In this document: one piece after another, positions 15,523 to 16,243 of the stretch
Position numbering within the stretch: position 1 is the stretch's first letter
Layout: every line of letters starts with the position of its first letter
Assembly: GCA_949123685.1 (NCBI GenBank)
Contig: CASBHZ010000067.1
Coordinates: 1 to 16,243, forward strand
DNA length: 16,243 bases
Direction of reading: 5' to 3'
Source of the DNA: an uncultured Bacteroidales bacterium
GTDB lineage: Bacteria; Bacteroidota; Bacteroidia; Bacteroidales; Muribaculaceae
Made by a program: the position numbers and the translations under genes
The notes under the pieces: generated by a model
Databases searched by the model: none
What the model was told of the DNA's origin: nothing
Seen by the model: only the letters and a program-made list of their open reading frames with translations

Positions 15523-15542
15523 AAAAAAAATTAATTTTTTTT
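15523..15542. promoter_or_regulatory. A8-TTAA-T8 palindrome upstream of the beta-helix gene
   Basis: Eight A, TTAA and eight T form a perfect 20-bp inverted repeat just after the terminator, 108 bases before the next start codon. Such A/T tracts bend DNA and could act as an UP-like element. A weak promoter guess is TTTG at 15561-15564 with TAGAATAC at 15586-15593; it departs from the TAnnTTTG consensus and is not convincing. Confidence 0.35.
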
Positions 15543-15650
15543 GATTTTGACCTATAGATTTTTGAAAAAATCGTGACATATGTAGTAGAATACCTATTGA
15601 AGAGATTTAAACTTCATACAACAATAATAACAACTTAAAATCATTCTACT

Positions 15651-16243
15651 ATGAATCTAAGAAATTTACTACTTTCATTCACAGCCGTAACAGCGGCTCC
15701 ATTGTTCGCCGCTACTTATTATGTCACACCAGAGGGTGCCGGAACTAAAGACGGCTCTTCATGGGAAAACGCATTCGATGTTGAAGGATTCCGCGAGCAG
15801 GCACTCAAGAATGTTGATGGCAATGTTTACGAACTTGCAGCCGGAACATACAAACCTTCTGCATGCATAATTTTCAAAAAAGCAACCTTTGCCACAGTTA
15901 ATGGAAGCACAGAGGGAAGAACCATTCTCTCTGGAGACATAAACAATGACGGCTACGCTTCCGACGGTGATCTCCAGAGACTCATGAGGTTCCAGACCAA
16001 TACCACCACGGGGGACGAGACTCGTCCCGTTGTAATCAACAACATTGACTTCACCAACGTCTACACCAATATAAAAGATGACCCCACAAACGACACCGGG
16101 GACGCAGGCGTGCCGGGAGTCGGAGCACTTTACATCAACAACAGCGGTTTTGTCACGGTGACAAACTGCAACTTCTATGGCAATTGGGCTCAGGGAGAAA
16201 AAGGAGGACCGGCGGCACAATGCCATCGCAGCACCGTCAAATT
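15651..16243 (+). CDS. Secreted right-handed beta-helix protein, 3' end outside the window
   Basis: The gene is open to the end of the window (197 complete codons seen). It starts with a signal peptide (about 1-20, cut near LFA/A, no lipobox). The mature N-terminus TYYVTPEGAGTKDGSSWENAF (22-42) is the usual entry motif of pectate-lyase-like and polymorphic-outer-membrane-type parallel beta-helix proteins in Bacteroidetes. Turns typical of the helix follow: ELAAGTYKP, RTILSGDINNDG and VVINNIDFTN. The protein is probably surface-exposed or secreted; a type IX or other C-terminal sorting domain would lie outside the window. It is separated from the fimbrial operon by a strong terminator and so is probably independently transcribed. 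A function in polysaccharide binding or cleavage, or as an adhesin, cannot be decided. Confidence 0.8.
   Translation, partial: MNLRNLLLSFTAVTAAPLFAATYYVTPEGAGTKDGSSWENAFDVEGFREQALKNVDGNVYELAAGTYKPSACIIFKKATFATVNGSTEGRTILSGDINNDGYASDGDLQRLMRFQTNTTTGDETRPVVINNIDFTNVYTNIKDDPTNDTGDAGVPGVGALYINNSGFVTVTNCNFYGNWAQGEKGGPAAQCHRSTVK

Noticed and set aside
15930..15986. Dockerin-like motif (SGDINNDGYASDGDLQRLMRF) in the beta-helix protein
   Set aside because: It resembles one calcium-binding dockerin repeat. However, it is single and sits within the beta-helix turn RTILSGD that is common in such proteins, and no cohesin context is visible.
1..16243. CRISPR arrays, tRNA or rRNA genes, insertion sequences
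   Set aside because: No regularly spaced direct repeats, cloverleaf or rRNA-like segments, transposase frames or paired terminal inverted repeats were seen on either strand.

Overview
The window looks like a contig end from a gut Bacteroidales bacterium. Muribaculaceae is my best guess, but the sequence alone does not settle the family. The evidence is the type V (FimA/Mfa-type) fimbrial operon, Bacteroidetes-style promoter -7 elements (TAnnTTTG), AT-rich start regions without Shine-Dalgarno sites, NusA and IF2 of the Bacteroidetes form, and moderate GC. All genes are on the + strand.

Bases 1-48 are not genomic. They are the end of an Illumina P7 index primer: a P7 tail, an 8-base index and the TruSeq read-2 adapter. 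Real sequence starts at about 49, inside a truncated NAD+ diphosphatase gene (nudC).

Region 1 (690-5552) is the housekeeping cluster rimP-nusA-infB, for ribosome maturation, transcription elongation/termination and translation initiation. A candidate promoter and a strong leader hairpin precede it. Small hairpins lie in both intergenic gaps, and a 27-bp perfect hairpin follows infB.

Region 2 (5709-15516) is a six-gene fimbrial operon. A nine-G homopolymer lies where the -33 element of its putative promoter should be, which suggests slipped-strand phase variation. The order is a DUF3575 outer-membrane barrel, a DUF3868/OmpA-like periplasmic protein, a large Mfa1-like major fimbrillin, a FimB/Mfa2-like anchor, a FimA-type accessory fimbrillin and a 997-residue DUF4906-type lipoprotein that is the likely tip adhesin. 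The three presumed polymerising lipoproteins each carry a Thr-Arg dipeptide 35-37 residues after the lipid cysteine, fitting arginine-specific maturation. The anchor lacks it. A 12-bp GC-rich hairpin separates the major subunit from the anchor and could set their ratio. A classical terminator closes the operon.

Region 3 (15517-16243) holds an AT-rich upstream region with a perfect A8-TTAA-T8 palindrome and the 5' part of a secreted right-handed beta-helix protein that runs off the window.
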